Below are positions 1 through 10,423 of a stretch of DNA of 64,000 nucleotides, one piece after another. A program made the position numbers and the translations under genes. The stretch's first letter is position 1, and every line of letters begins with the position of its first letter. The stretch is from CAVQZA01 sp963724805 (lineage in GTDB: Bacteria; Actinomycetota; Thermoleophilia; Gaiellales; Gaiellaceae). The stretch is from assembly GCA_963724805.1 (NCBI GenBank), contig CAVRWA010000014.1:1-64000 (forward strand), read 5' to 3'. The notes beneath the pieces were generated by a model. It did not search any database. It saw nothing but the letters and a program-made list of their open reading frames with translations, and was not told the DNA's origin.

Positions 1-670
1 GCCACCGCCTCGGCGCCCGCCTCGCCGGACGGCGAGCGCGTCCATGCCGTCCACCACGCGCCCGGGGATCCCGTAGGCCGCCGCGCGGTCGGCGACGTCG
101 ACCAGGGCCGAGACGGCATGGAAGGGCGTGGAGGCGCCGTAGAGGTTGTTCTCGCACACGAAGACGATCGGCAACCGGCGGACGGCCGCGAAGTTCATCC
201 CCTCGTGAAAGGCGCCCTCGTTGCTGGCCCCGTCGCCGAAGAAGCAGACCGCGACCTGGTCGCTGCGCCGCAGTTGGCAGGCGAGGCCGAGGCCCGTGAC
301 GACGGTGTTGCCGGCGCCGACGATCGCGAGCGCGGGCAGCATCCCGACCGCAGGATCGCCGAGATGCATCGAGCCGCCCTTGCCGGCGCAGCAGCCCGTG
401 CTCTTGCCGAAGAGCTCGGCCATCGCCGCCCGCGGCGTCACTCCTTGGCGAGCGCGTGGCCGTGCGGCCGGTGCGTGGAGGTGATCCAGTCGGTCGGCCG
501 GAGCACGTCGCAGATCCCGACGGCGACCGCCTCCTGGCCCTGGTACTGGTGGAGCGTCCCAGGGATCTCGCCCTCGAGGAAGAGGTAGTAGACCGTCTCC
601 TCGAAGCGGCGGATCAGGAGCATCTGCCGGTACAGCCCGGCGAGGTCAGGCTGCGCGGCGACTGCGCCAT
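1..670 (-). CDS. TPP-dependent 2-oxoacid/acetoin dehydrogenase E1 alpha subunit (3' end off window, frameshifted)
   Basis: This subunit decarboxylates a 2-oxo acid (or acetoin) with thiamine diphosphate and passes the acyl group to an E2 lipoyl protein. The N-terminal part reads LLIRRFEETVYYLF and HQYQGQEAVAVGI, typical of E1 alpha. After a frameshift near 440 the TPP motif GDGASNEGAFHEGMNFA follows, ending in CENN. A G is missing near 440 (the frame hits TGA after HALAKE) and a G is gained near 27; correcting both gives one continuous E1 alpha. The start is unclear: ATG at 670 needs another indel, while Met at 623 is in frame. E1 beta and E2 genes would lie left of the window. It is last in the visible minus-strand sugar operon. 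Family assignment is firm; the substrate is unknown. Confidence 0.8.
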
Positions 671-1518
671 ACTGCGGATCAGGTTCCGCACCGCCTCGGC
701 CATCGCCGCCTTCCCGGCCTCGAGTACATCGGCCGGCCCGTGGGAGCCGGTCGCGGCGTGGACGTCCAGCTCGGCGGGCAGCGCCGCGGCGGCTCCGGTG
801 AGCCCGCGGAGGAACGCGCTCCTGAGCACGGTGCCGACGTTGAACTTCGCCACTCCGGCGGCGATCGCCGGCGCGATCGGTCGCCCGGGAAGCCCGTTCC
901 GCCGTGGATCACGAGCAGGACGGGGACCATTCGTGCACCGCCCGCAGCCGGTCGAGGTCGATCTCGGCGCTCCCGTGCGAGCAGGTGGACATTTCCGACC
1001 AGGCCGCGAGCTCGACGCCCGTGGCCTCGACGAAGGACGCGGCCTGCGCGGGATCGGTGAGGCTGGACGCGGTGCCGTGGACCGCGTCGGGCAGGTTGCC
1101 GAGCTCGGCCTCGACGGCCGCGCCGCGCGTGCGCGGCGGCCGCGAGCTCGGTCACCCCGGCGACGGCCTCCTCGTAGGCAAGGCCTCCCGTGTGCATCAT
1201 TACCGCGTTGAACCCGGCGTCGAGGCCACGCAGCGACTGCTCGAGCGTGTGCGTCTCGTTGAGGAGCAGGGCGACCGGCACGCGGGCGCGGCGGGCGACC
1301 TCGCCGCCGAGGGCGCCTAACAGCTCGATCCCGCCTCCGTCGAACCAGGGCTGATGCCCGAGGAGGCAGCCGGTGCCCATGGTCAGGGGCGCCCGCTCGG
1401 CCTCCGCGGCCTCGACGACGGCCTCGAGCGAGTAGCCGTCCCAGGCCTCGAAGTACCCGAGCGCGTACCCGTGCGCGCGGGCGTCCGCGAGCAGGGTCGT
1501 CAGCGGGACGAGGGGCAC
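614..1518 (-). CDS. class II (zinc) ketose-bisphosphate aldolase, frameshifted
   Basis: The enzyme would cleave a phosphorylated ketose to dihydroxyacetone phosphate and an aldehyde using a bound metal ion. The N-terminus has GYALGYFEAWDGYSLEAVVE. Later come NETHTLEQ, the metal/phosphate motif HGGTG and the C-terminal signature KFNVGTVLRSAF, all standard for GatY/KbaY/FbaA proteins. The coding frame changes at least twice between about 840 and 1130, so the gene is in pieces; the total length fits a 280-300 residue family. I chose GTG at 1518, which lies inside the end of the upstream kinase gene and suggests translational coupling. Substrate cannot be told from sequence; context suggests the ketose-1-phosphate made by the adjacent PfkB kinase. 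Confidence 0.8.
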
Positions 1519-2451
1519 TTCTCGAGGAACGCGTCGGCTTCGGCGCGGGTGAAGAGCCCGGCGGTGCAGCCGAGCCTCGTGCACGCCGAGGCGCCGATCA
1601 CGCTGCCGAACTCGAGGCAGCGGCTGAGGTCCCAGCCCTGGAGCAGCCCGTAGACGAGCCCGGCGTCGAAGGCATCACCCCGCCGGACGGCTCGACGAAG
1701 TCGACGCGTGGGGCGGCAGCTCGATGGTCTCGTCGCGGCTCGCGGCGACGAGCCCGCTCGCCCAGCGTGACGATCACGGTGCCGGCGCCGAGCCCGAGGA
1801 GACGCTCGGCCTGGCGGCGCGGGTCGCTCTCTCCCGAGAGCTCGGCCGCCTCGTCGTGGTTCGGCACGAAGTAGTCGACCTCGGGCAGGACCCCGCGACG
1901 TCGTCGAGCGACAGTGCCCCGCCCGACGGAACGGCGACGTCGAACACGACGAGCGTCCGGCCCGTCGCGCGTGCCGAAGCTGCGCAGCGAGCTCGTCCTG
2001 CCGCAGGGCGGGGAGCACGAGAGCCGCCGATGTAGAGCACGTCGGGGGCGTCAGCGATCGCCGGCGCGATGTCGGCCGCACTGAGCGCCGCGTTGGCGCC
2101 GAAGGTGTGGATGAAGCGGCGGTCCTCTCCGCTCACCGGGACGATCACCGTCTTCGAGGTGCCGAGGCCGGCAGCGCGGCCGATCCCGGTCACGTCGACT
2201 CCGGCCGCGCTCAGCTCGTCGTGGACAAAGTCGCCGAAGAGATCGTCTCCCACCTTCGCCACGACGGCGGCCCGCACGCCGAGGCGCGCGAGCGCGATCG
2301 CGGCGTTGGCGGCGCAGCCGCCGGTCTCGACCACGAAGTCCTCGGTCGCGACCAGCTCTCCCGGCTCGGGCAGGCGCGGGAGGAGCGGCACGAACACGTC
2401 CGCGACGACGATGCCGGCGCAGACGACCGGCGCCCGGGCGCCGCTAGCCAT
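1500..2451 (-). CDS. PfkB-family carbohydrate kinase, multiply frameshifted
   Basis: This is a ribokinase-like sugar kinase. The N-terminus shows GIVVADVFVPLLPRLPEPGE and the PfkB glycine signature GGCAANAAIALARLG. VAKVGDDLFGDFV and PNHDEAAEL follow, and the C-terminal half carries AFDAGLVYGLLQGWDL in place of the usual anion-hole GAGDAF segment. Homology moves between frames at least five times between about 1670 and 2030, with two of the indels compensating one another. ATG at 2451 overlaps the stop of the isomerase gene (ATGGCTAG). It probably phosphorylates the ketose produced by the isomerase before aldol cleavage. The shifts could mean a dying gene, but the conserved blocks are intact and G-run errors explain similar breaks next door. 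Confidence 0.75.
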
Positions 2452-2990
2452 CGGCGACGACCGTCGCGCGCCCGATCTCGGGATCGGTGAAGACGTCGAG
2501 GTCGTCGCGGCTCTCGGTCGAGAACTCGGAGACGATCGCGCCGTCGGGCCCGGCCTGGAACCAGTGCAGCGTTTCCGGCGGGATCGTGTGCTGGTCGCCG
2601 GGCTCGAGCCGATCTCGCGCCAGACGGTGTAGGCGCCGTGGTCGGCGCGAGAGGGGCGGCAGGCGGGCTTCGGCGTCGGCTGGCCCTCCGTGTAGAGGTA
2701 GACGCGGCCCTGGCGGCACCGGAAAGTCTCCTCCTTCCCGGGCGTCCCGTCGAACGGCGGATGCAGGTGCTCGGGGCACGTCTGCCCGGGGAACAGCACG
2801 AGCTCCTTCGCGCAGACGCGCGGGGTGTTCACGTAGACCACCACCTCGAGCCCGGTCGCTCGAGCTCGGAGAGGCCGAAGTCCGCCACCTCGATCTCGCG
2901 CTGCTCGGCAGGGGTGAGGACGATGCCGGCCTCCGCGAGCGCCGCGGCCGCGCGTGCCTGTGCCTGCTCGATCTCGGCCCGCGTCAGCAT
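2444..2990 (-). CDS. D-lyxose/D-mannose-type sugar isomerase (cupin fold), frameshifted
   Basis: It likely interconverts an aldose and its ketose with a metal held in a cupin barrel. Visible motifs are QTCPEHLHPPFDG (metal-binding histidines), GKEETFRCRQGRVYLYTEG and a later PGDQHTIPPETLHWFQAG, which match the lyxose-isomerase family as I remember it. Two single-G losses break it: one near 2848 and one near 2604. Adding a G back in each place gives about 181 residues, the normal size. ATG at 2990 starts MLTRAEIEQAQARAA. It is the first gene of the minus-strand operon, facing away from the glucodextranase gene across about 160 bp. The exact sugar is not determined. Confidence 0.65.
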
Positions 2991-3148
2991 GCCCGAGGCG
3001 AAGGATACGAGGGATCCGGCCGCGTTGCCGGTGAACTGGGAAATCGTCGCGGCACTGTTCGGAAGGTCATTACCTTCGTATACTCGCCCTGCGAGACCGG
3101 AGGTGGGGTAAGTGGTTCACGGCGGGATCCTGTGGTGAGGTGCGCAAG

Positions 3149-6100
3149 GTGAACAAGCTTCGCGCCGCGCTGATCGTTCTTGCTGCGGTGTGTCTGGTGC
3201 TGCTCCCCGCTGCGACGGCGTCGGATACGCCGAATCCGGCCTCCGTGACGGTCGCCGGTTCGCTCCAGTCGGAGGCCGGCTGTCCCGGTGACTGGGATCC
3301 GGCGTGCGCGGTGACGCATCTCACCTACGACGCGAACGACGACGTGTGGCAAGGGACGTTCTCGTTGCCGGCGGGGGCCTACGAGTACAAGGCGGCGCTG
3401 AACGACTCGTGGACGGAGAACTACGGCCTGAACGCGCAGCTGGGCGGGTCGAACATCCCGCTCAGCCTGGCCTCTGATGCCAGTGTCAAGTTCTACTACG
3501 ACCACGAGAGCCACTGGATCACCGACAACAAGAGCTCGGTGATCGCGGTCGCGCGCGGGGAGCTTCCAGTCCGAGCTCGGCTGCTCGGGCGACTGGGACC
3601 CGGGCTGTCTCCGTTCCTGGCTCGAGGACACGAACGGCGACGGGATCTACACGTTCGAGACGACCGCGCTTCCGGCGGGCTCGTACGAGACGAAGGTCGC
3701 GATCGACGAGGATTGGGCGGAGAACTACGGCCAGGGCGGCGTCCTGGACGGATCGAACATCCCGTTCACGGTTCCGCTCGACAATGCGAAGGTCACCTTC
3801 AGCTACGTCGCCTCGACGCACGTGCTGACTGTCACGGTGGCCGACCCGCAGGGTGCACCCGGCGCGCTTTCCCACTTCGACCTGGCCCGCAAGGACTGCC
3901 TGGGGACGGCGCGCAACACGACGTCGAAGGTCTGGTTCACGGTTGCGGGCGGCGTGCTCAGCGACGTGTACTACCCGACGATCGACAACACGAACGTCGA
4001 GACGTTGCGCTACGTCGTCACCGACGGTTCGACCTTCACCGATGTTCAGGGCCGCGACACCACGTACACGGTTGAGACGTTGGACGGAACTGCGGGCATG
4101 GGCTGCCGTGTCACGACGATCGCCGGCGAGTGGGAGGTACCGGATCGTGACCGACTACGTCACCGATCCGGCCACGAACGCGCTCCTGATGAAGGTGTCC
4201 TTCAAGCCGAAGAAGAAGACGGACAACCTGCAGCTCTACCTCCGCTTCGACCCGACGGTGAACGGCAACGGCGGCGGCGGGGGCGGGAACGGCGGCGCCG
4301 ACTCTGCGGTGACGGACACCTCCACCGGCCATCCGGTGCTTGTCGCGTCCGACCCGAACACGGTCACGAACGCGGTCAACCGCGACTACGCGCAGCCGGT
4401 CTACGCGGCGCTCGACGCGCCCTTCGCGGAGACCACCAACGGCTTCGCGGGCGCCGGCTCGGACGGGCTCGTCGAGCTCGACGCGTCGCACGCGCTCACG
4501 ACCTCGTACGCGAGCGCGAGCAACGGCAACGTCGTCCAGACAGCGCGCGTCGCGGGCAAGAAGGGCCACGACGGCGAGCTCGAGTTCACGGTCGCGCTGG
4601 GCTTCGGCTCGACACAGGCGGAGGCAGTCCAGACGGCAGAGAGCGCGCTCGGCGACAGGTTCGACAGGGCGCGAAACGACACGAAGAAGGGCTGGCAGGC
4701 CTACGACAGGACGCTGAACGACCCGACCAGGAGGCTTCGGGGAATCGAGCGAAGCGGGCCGACGACCTGCAGGACTCCTACTTCGTCAACGCCAACGTGC
4801 TGAAGGCGGCAGAGGACAAGACCTTCCCGGGCGCGATCGTCGCGGCGCCGGCGTCGCCGTGGGGCCAGGCGATCTCGGCCGGCGACCCGGCGAACACGTT
4901 CTTCGGCTCCTACCGGGAGGTCTTCGCGCGCGACCTGTACGAGATCTGGACCGGCCTGATGGCTGACGGTGACACGGCGACGGCGCGCGACGCGACGCTC
5001 TTCCTCTTCAACAGCCAGCAGCAGGCGGACGGCTCGATGCCGCGCAACAGCCTCCTCAACGGCAAGGTGGCGCCGGACTCGTTCGGCACCCAGCTGGACG
5101 AGACGTCGTACCCGCTGCTGATGGCGGACGAGCTGCACCTCACCGATCCCTCGCTCTACGCGAACCACATCAAGCCCGCCGCGAACTTCGTGGCGAGCCA
5201 CGGCCCGGCCTTCGGCGTCGAGCGCTGGGAGGAGCAGAGCGGCTACTCGCCCTCGACGATCGCGGCCGAGATCGCCGGGCTCGTTGCCGCCGCCGACCTC
5301 GCCGACGCCAATCACGATCCCGTCTCGGCGGCCGTGTGGCGCGGCGTCGCCGACGACTACCAGCGCTCGATCAAGGGCTGGACGGTGACGACCAACGGCC
5401 CGCTCGCGCCGCGCTACTTCATCCGCCTCTCGAAGACCGGCGATCCGAACGCCGCGATCTCGTACAACGTCGGCAACGGCGGGCCGACGCTCGACCAGCG
5501 CTCGGTGATCGACGCCGGGTTCCTCGAGCTCGCCCGGCTCGGCGAGCTGCCCGCGACCGACCCGGACATCCTCGCGTCGCTGCCCGTCGTCGACGCGACG
5601 ATCCGCTCCGACACCGCCAGCGGGCCGGGCTGGCACCGCTACAACGGCGACGGCTACGGCGACTACTCGGGCGACGGCAGCCCGTGGGCGCCTTCGGGCG
5701 TCGGCACCGGGCACGTCTGGCCGGCGCTGTCGGCCGAGCGCGGGGAGCAGACGCTGCAGACCGGCGACACGGCCGGCGCGGCGTCCCTGCTCGACGCCAT
5801 GGACGAGTTCGCCGGCGGCGTCGGCCTCATTCCCGAGCAGGACTGGGAGCTCCCGAACCTCGCGGCTTCGCCGTTCGGCACGGCGCCCGAGACCGCCTCG
5901 ATCGGCTTCGTCAACGGCGAGCCCGCAGGCTCGGCGAGCCCGCTCAACTGGTCGGCGGCCTCGTTCGTGCGGCTGTTCGCCGACATCGGCGCGGGCCGCC
6001 TGGTCGACCGGCCGCAGAGCACGTACCGGCGCTACGTCCCGCACACCCAGGGGACGACGCCGCTCACGGTGACGACCCCGGCCGACCAGAGCGCGGTGAG

Positions 6101-7040
6101 CGCCTCGCCGGTCACGGTCACCGGCACGACGGCGCCGGGCAACAAGGTGTACGTGTCCGCCACCAACACGGACGCGAACTCGGCCACGACGAGCGCGACG
6201 ACCACCGCCGACGGGACAGGCGCGTTCAGCGTCGCCGTCCCGGTGACCGGCGGGACGACCGTCCTCAACGTCGTCGCGGTCAGCGGGAGCGGGGGCACGG
6301 CGCACGTGCAGCGCTCCGTCGTCTTCGACTTCGTGCCGGGAACGCTGCTCCTGGACGTGCCCGATCCGAGCGGCGACGACAACGGCCCCGGCAACTACGC
6401 CTATCCGACCTCGGACAACTTCAAGCCCGGCGCCTTCGACATCCAGGACTTCCAGGTCTTCGACGCCGGCTCCGACATGATCTTCCGGCTGAGGACGCGC
6501 GACCTGACGCCGACCTTCGGCAGCCCGCTCGGCGCGCAGCTCGTCGACGTGTACGTGCACGTGCCCGGCGCCGCCACGACCTCGACCGCCGCGGCGAATG
6601 CGACGCGCAACTTCCAGATCGCCGCGCCGTTCGCGTGGAGCCGGCTGATCCAGGTGCAGGGCTTCGGCCAGCGCTACGAGGACGCCTCGGGCGCGACGCT
6701 GGGCACCGTGGCGATCAGCGCGAACCAGATCTCGCGGATCATCACCTTCCGCGTCACGAAGGCGTCGCTCGGCACACCCGGCCCGGGCTGGGGCTTCACC
6801 GTCGTCCTCACCGGCCAAGACGGCTTCAGCTCGGACCAGGCGAGAGGCTTCCAGCCGACGCCGCAGGACTTCCAGTTCGGCGTCTGCGCGGCGGCGAGCT
6901 CCGACCCGCACTGCACCTTCAACCCCGGCCTAGTCCCGAAGGCGGTCGACGTGATCACGCCAACGGGCGTGCTCCAGTCGGACGAGCTCGACTACACGCT
7001 CCACAGCCCGGTCGTGATCACGGGCGTCAGCATCCCGTAG
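3149..7040 (+). CDS. secreted glucodextranase-like GH15 enzyme with N-terminal starch-binding-type modules, three frameshifts
   Basis: It likely releases glucose from dextran or starch-type alpha-glucans outside the cell. A signal peptide (KLRAALIVLAAVCLVLLPAATAS) is followed by two tandem pullulanase X25-like modules, marked by GCPGDWDP and GCSGDWDPGC. Next come the glucodextranase N-domain (ARKDCLGTARNTTSKVWFTV), the (alpha/alpha)6 barrel, a TP-rich Ig-like B domain and a glucodextranase C-terminal domain. Expected catalytic acids are present: first Glu of RWEEQ (5229) and the Glu of PEQDWE (5835). The reading frame shifts near 3560, 4130 and 4740. GTG 3149 is preferred over 3140 because GGTGAGG sits 8 bases upstream. 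At roughly 1290 residues it is longer than classical glucodextranase because of the X25 pair. Stop TAG at 7038. Confidence 0.85.
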
Positions 7041-7058
7041 GCGGTTCGGCGCTGCCGA

Positions 7059-7233
7059 TCAGCTCGCGATCAGCCTCGCGAAAGGGGGCAGCGTGACGAG
7101 CTTGAAGCCGAGCGCAAAGCGGGGTGAGCCCGAGCGGGATGCCAATGACGGTCAGGCACAGGATCGAGCCGACCGTCATCAGCATCACGCAGGCCGGGAT
7201 GCCGACGAAGAGTGTGTAGACGAGGTTCGCCAC
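7059..7233 (-). CDS. small two-helix membrane protein, YccF-like, one frameshift
   Basis: The frame starts MANLVYTLFVGIPACVMLM and contains SILCLTVIGIPLGLTP, like the glycine/proline hairpin of YccF-type membrane proteins. Near 7130 one base is out: the other frame continues FALGFKLVTLPPFARLIAS and stops at 7061, giving about 57 residues. Two hydrophobic segments are evident. It converges with the glucodextranase gene, 18 bp from that stop. Function is unknown; the YccF comparison is by eye. Confidence 0.45.
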
Positions 7234-7830
7234 GGTCTACGGCGCCGCGCTCGCTCAGGTAGCCAGCACGGGATGCTCGGCCAGGCCAAGGTCAGCCCAG
7301 ACGCGCCGTTCGTCAGGTTCCACTTGCTGATCGACTTGAACGCTTCGTCGATCGAGCAGTCGAGGAGCGACCACCTTCCGCGGAAACCTTCTGACCGCGG
7401 ACTTGTGGCGGCGGGAGGGGCATTTCGACGAAGCGACCGAGTCGGCAGCCGAGGCCGAGAGGCTGCTCGCTGCATGCGGCGAAGACGACGACTCTCGGAG
7501 CGGAACCACCACGATCGCCACCCTTGTTCGCGCGCTCGCCGAATCGGGTGACGACGCCGGGCTGCGGGCGAAACGCGCGCTCGCCCTCCGCGAGTTTGCC
7601 CTGGGGCCTTGAGCGAGGCGTCTCGGTGCGCGGCGACTACCTTGGTCGGTAGAGCACCCGAGAGGTCGACGCCGTTGCCGTAGAGCATCCTAGACTGGAC
7701 ATTAGGCCGCAAACGTGCGATGGATGTGGGATTGGCTACCGGCGCGTTTGGCGTCGTTGCGGCCGTGCGAGGCGCAATTGCGCGGCGAACGCGCTGGAGC
7801 CCCCATCTCGCGAGGAAGGGAGGGGGCGCG
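7234..7830. other. mostly noncoding stretch with one weak small frame
   Basis: The only frame worth noting is plus 7403-7612 (TTG start, 69 residues, containing GHFDEATESAAEAERLL). It is helical and alanine/glutamate-rich, like a fragment of a TPR protein, and is stopped upstream by a TGA near 7337. I see no ribosome-binding site. It may be the tail of a decayed gene. Bases 7640-7830 contain no recognisable gene; 7813-7827 is the purine-rich ribosome-binding region of the next gene. Confidence 0.3.
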
Positions 7831-8988
7831 ATGAGCCCCAGAAAACGAATACTCGCGTCCGTTGGCCTGTTTGTGTTGATCGGCGTCGCGATGACGGCTG
7901 GCGCACAAACGGCGAGAGGTACCGGGCGGTCTCCACTGGTCGCGAAGCCGGTGATCGGCCAGCCAATCACGGTTCCCGCACACCCGCTGGCCGGGAAGCG
8001 CTTCACCGTCTCTTTCAAGGTGACGCGAAGCGATACCGGCGCGACGTTGACGAGCGGGAGGATGATCTGCGTTCCCTCCGTCGCGGGGACGGTGATCACG
8101 CATGCTACGTCGTTCAAGGGCGGGGTAGCCCGTCTTACACTCGTCGTCCCGGCGAACGCCGCCGGCAAGTTGCTGAAGGTGAGAGTGACCATCACGGCCG
8201 GTGGTCAGTCGGCCACCAAGGTCGCCGCGTTCCGAGTGCAGGGGGCGGCAGCTAAGCCGTCGGTGTCGATCGACGACGTCTCGACCGAAGAGGGGAGCTC
8301 AGGTACGACGATGCTGTCCTTCCCGGTCACGTTGTCGGCTGCGAGCGCCCAGGCGATCTCCGTTAACTACTCGACCTCCGACGGGACCGCGACTGTGCCG
8401 GCCGACGTCGCCGCTGCGAGGGGCACTCTCAGGTTCGCGCCTGGTGAGACGAGCAAGGCCGTCCAGGTTGCGGTTGTCGGTGACACGATTTACGAGCCGG
8501 ATGAAACGTTCGTTGTCGTGCTCTCAAACCCGGTCAACGCGACGATCGCGGTCGCATCGGCAACCGGAACGATAGAGAACGACGACCCGCTCGTACGGCC
8601 GGGCCACTACAGCGGGACGAACTCAATGTTGACGCTCTTCGCGTTCGACGTCACCTCAGCCGGAACCGGCGTCACCCACCTCGTCACCGGTCAGATCAAC
8701 CAATCCTGTAGCGGTGGGGCGACCATTTCCCAAGGCAACCTCGATTACGGGGACTTCACGATCCCCATCGACTCTCAGGGAAACTTCACGTCCGACGAAA
8801 CCTTCAAAGGCACGATCAGCGACGGCACTACCACCACAGAGACCTCCACGCACGTCGTGATAACGGGCCACTTCACCGGGGACGCAGCCTCGGGAACCCT
8901 GATCAAGACCAGTGGCTTCACCTTCCAGGGGACGGGCTACTCCTGCACATCGGGCAACCAAACCTGGACAGCCACTCGAACAGGCTGA
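7831..8988 (+). CDS. secreted Calx-beta domain protein
   Basis: A 385-residue exported protein. The start ATG 7831 follows the purine-rich GGAAGGGAGGGGG. Residues 1-30 form a signal peptide (KRILASVGLFVLIGVAMTAGA). A beta-sandwich region with TSGRMICVPSV follows. A Calx-beta domain comes next, with hallmarks SIDDVSTEEGSSG, VNYSTSDGTATVPADV and the closing DTIYEPDETFVVVLSNP. The rest is a Thr/Gly/Ser-rich beta domain with two cysteine-containing stretches (NQSCSGG, YSCTSGNQTW). Calx-beta domains usually bind calcium in extracellular adhesion-type proteins; no enzyme motif is seen. It stands alone and is followed by a double hairpin. Confidence 0.75.
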   Translation: MSPRKRILASVGLFVLIGVAMTAGAQTARGTGRSPLVAKPVIGQPITVPAHPLAGKRFTVSFKVTRSDTGATLTSGRMICVPSVAGTVITHATSFKGGVARLTLVVPANAAGKLLKVRVTITAGGQSATKVAAFRVQGAAAKPSVSIDDVSTEEGSSGTTMLSFPVTLSAASAQAISVNYSTSDGTATVPADVAAARGTLRFAPGETSKAVQVAVVGDTIYEPDETFVVVLSNPVNATIAVASATGTIENDDPLVRPGHYSGTNSMLTLFAFDVTSAGTGVTHLVTGQINQSCSGGATISQGNLDYGDFTIPIDSQGNFTSDETFKGTISDGTTTTETSTHVVITGHFTGDAASGTLIKTSGFTFQGTGYSCTSGNQTWTATRTG

Positions 8989-9036
8989 TCCTTGAGGATC
9001 GCCGTAGTCAAGGCGATTCTCCTGAGCCGAATTGAC

Positions 9037-9088
9037 GGTGGGGCCCTCAAAGGGGCCCCACCGAGCGTTCCTCCGGGTGGAACGCTCG
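9037..9088. terminator. two adjacent perfect hairpins
   Basis: Arms GGTGGGGCCC (9037-9046) and GGGCCCCACC (9053-9062) form one hairpin. Immediately next, CGAGCGTTCC (9062-9071) and GGAACGCTCG (9079-9088) form a second. Neither has a U-run. They lie 49 bp after the Calx-beta gene and 250 bp before the polyphosphate kinase. They may be a bidirectional or factor-dependent terminator; the remaining sequence from 9089 to 9340 shows no gene. Confidence 0.5.
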
Positions 9089-9340
9089 CTTGCGCGCTCA
9101 CGACGTCGTCCCGGTTCCTCGACGAGTACGCATGTGCTCGTTTGCTCGACCGTTGTAGCGCGGGAAGCGCGACGGGTCGCGCAGGTGCACAGGGCAGGAG
9201 ACGACGTTGTCGAGCGGGAGGCAAGGGTTCGGCGAGCAACGTCTCGGACTGCGGAAGACGTGTTCGGTTTGGGCCCGAGTTCCGTCGCGGCGAGGCCGCA
9301 TTCGCCTAGAGTCAGGGCGTCGACAGGAGGCGCAACGCGC

Positions 9341-10192
9341 ATGGAAGAGCCGTCCACACCGCCGCAGAAGCGGCCGAAGAAGATGAAGCACGACCCGGCG
9401 ACCAAGTTCCCGCGCCAGGAGTACGAGCGCGAGCTCACGCGCCTCCAGGGCGAGCTGGTCAAGCTCAAGGAGTGGGTGCGCACCACCGGGCGCCGGGTCG
9501 TGATCGTGTTCGAGGGGCGCGACGCTGCCGGCAAGGGCGGCGCGATCAAACGGATCACCGAGTACCTGAACCCACGTGTCGCGCGCACCGTCGCCCTGCC
9601 TGCGCCGACCGAGCGAGAGCAGGGGCAGTGGTACTTCCAGCGCTACATCGCGCACCTGCCGGCTGCGGGCGAGCTAGTGCTCTTCGACCGGAGCTGGTAC
9701 AACCGCGCCGGTGTCGAGCACGTGATGGGCTTCTGCACGCCCGATGAGTACCGCCGCTTCCTCCATCAGTGCCCGATCTTCGAGCGGCTTCTCGTCGAGG
9801 ACGGCATCACGCTCGTCAAGTACTGGTTCTCGGTCAGCGACGAGGAGCAGGAGCGGCGCTTCCGATCGCGGCTCGAGGACCCGATGAGGAGCTGGAAGCT
9901 GTCGCCGATCGACCTCGAGTCGCGCGCACGGTGGGTCGAGTTCTCCCATGCCAAGGACGAGATGTTCGTGCACACCGACATCCCGGAGGCGCCGTGGTAC
10001 GTCGTCGAGGGCGACGACAAGCGCCGTGCACGCCTCAACTGCATCGCGCACCTGCTCTCGATCATCCCGTACGAAGATGTGATCGAGCCGCCGCTCGAGC
10101 TGCCGCCGAGGCCCGGGCCAGGCGAGTACGAGCGCCCGCCGCGGTCGCTCTTCCGCTACGTCCCGGATTACGCGGCCACGCTGCTGAAGTGA
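9341..10192 (+). CDS. ppk2: polyphosphate kinase 2 family protein
   Basis: A 283-residue PPK2-domain kinase that transfers phosphate between polyphosphate and a nucleotide in the cytoplasm. Walker A is EGRDAAGKGGAIKR, Walker B is LFDRSWYNRAGVEHVMGF and the lid region includes SDEEQERRFRSRLEDP. PWYVVEGDDKRRARLN closes the domain, the classical PPK2 C-terminal signature. ATG 9341 follows AGGAGG at 9325-9330. The N-terminus (KRPKKMKHDP) is basic, as usual in the family. It is a single-domain form. Direction of catalysis (NDP versus NMP) is not readable from sequence. The phosphate theme recurs in the Pho-box-like site at 11.4 kb and the phosphatases at 23-26 kb. Confidence 0.9.
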   Translation: MEEPSTPPQKRPKKMKHDPATKFPRQEYERELTRLQGELVKLKEWVRTTGRRVVIVFEGRDAAGKGGAIKRITEYLNPRVARTVALPAPTEREQGQWYFQRYIAHLPAAGELVLFDRSWYNRAGVEHVMGFCTPDEYRRFLHQCPIFERLLVEDGITLVKYWFSVSDEEQERRFRSRLEDPMRSWKLSPIDLESRARWVEFSHAKDEMFVHTDIPEAPWYVVEGDDKRRARLNCIAHLLSIIPYEDVIEPPLELPPRPGPGEYERPPRSLFRYVPDYAATLLK

Positions 10193-10423
10193 CGTCCACG
10201 CCAGGTGGTCACGGGGCGGATTCGCCATCTGCCCGGCCTCCGCGGGCCAGCGGCGGCTGAGGTTGCGGCGCGATCCACACGTCGGCGGCCGAGCGGTCAT
10301 TGAACGTGAAGCCCCTACGCAGGGCTTCGTGAGTGAGCCGAGCAGGGTATTGCGCGAACCGCGACCTGGTCATGGCTGGAGAAGGCGGCGAGGTCGTAGC
10401 GGCAGCCGTCGCGATCTGAGTTT

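Noticed and set aside
4701..6911. Open frame of 736 codons on the minus strand across the glucodextranase gene.
   Set aside because: It is antisense to conserved GH15 motifs; Arg/Ala/Gly/Val-rich composition is typical of a shadow in GC-rich DNA.
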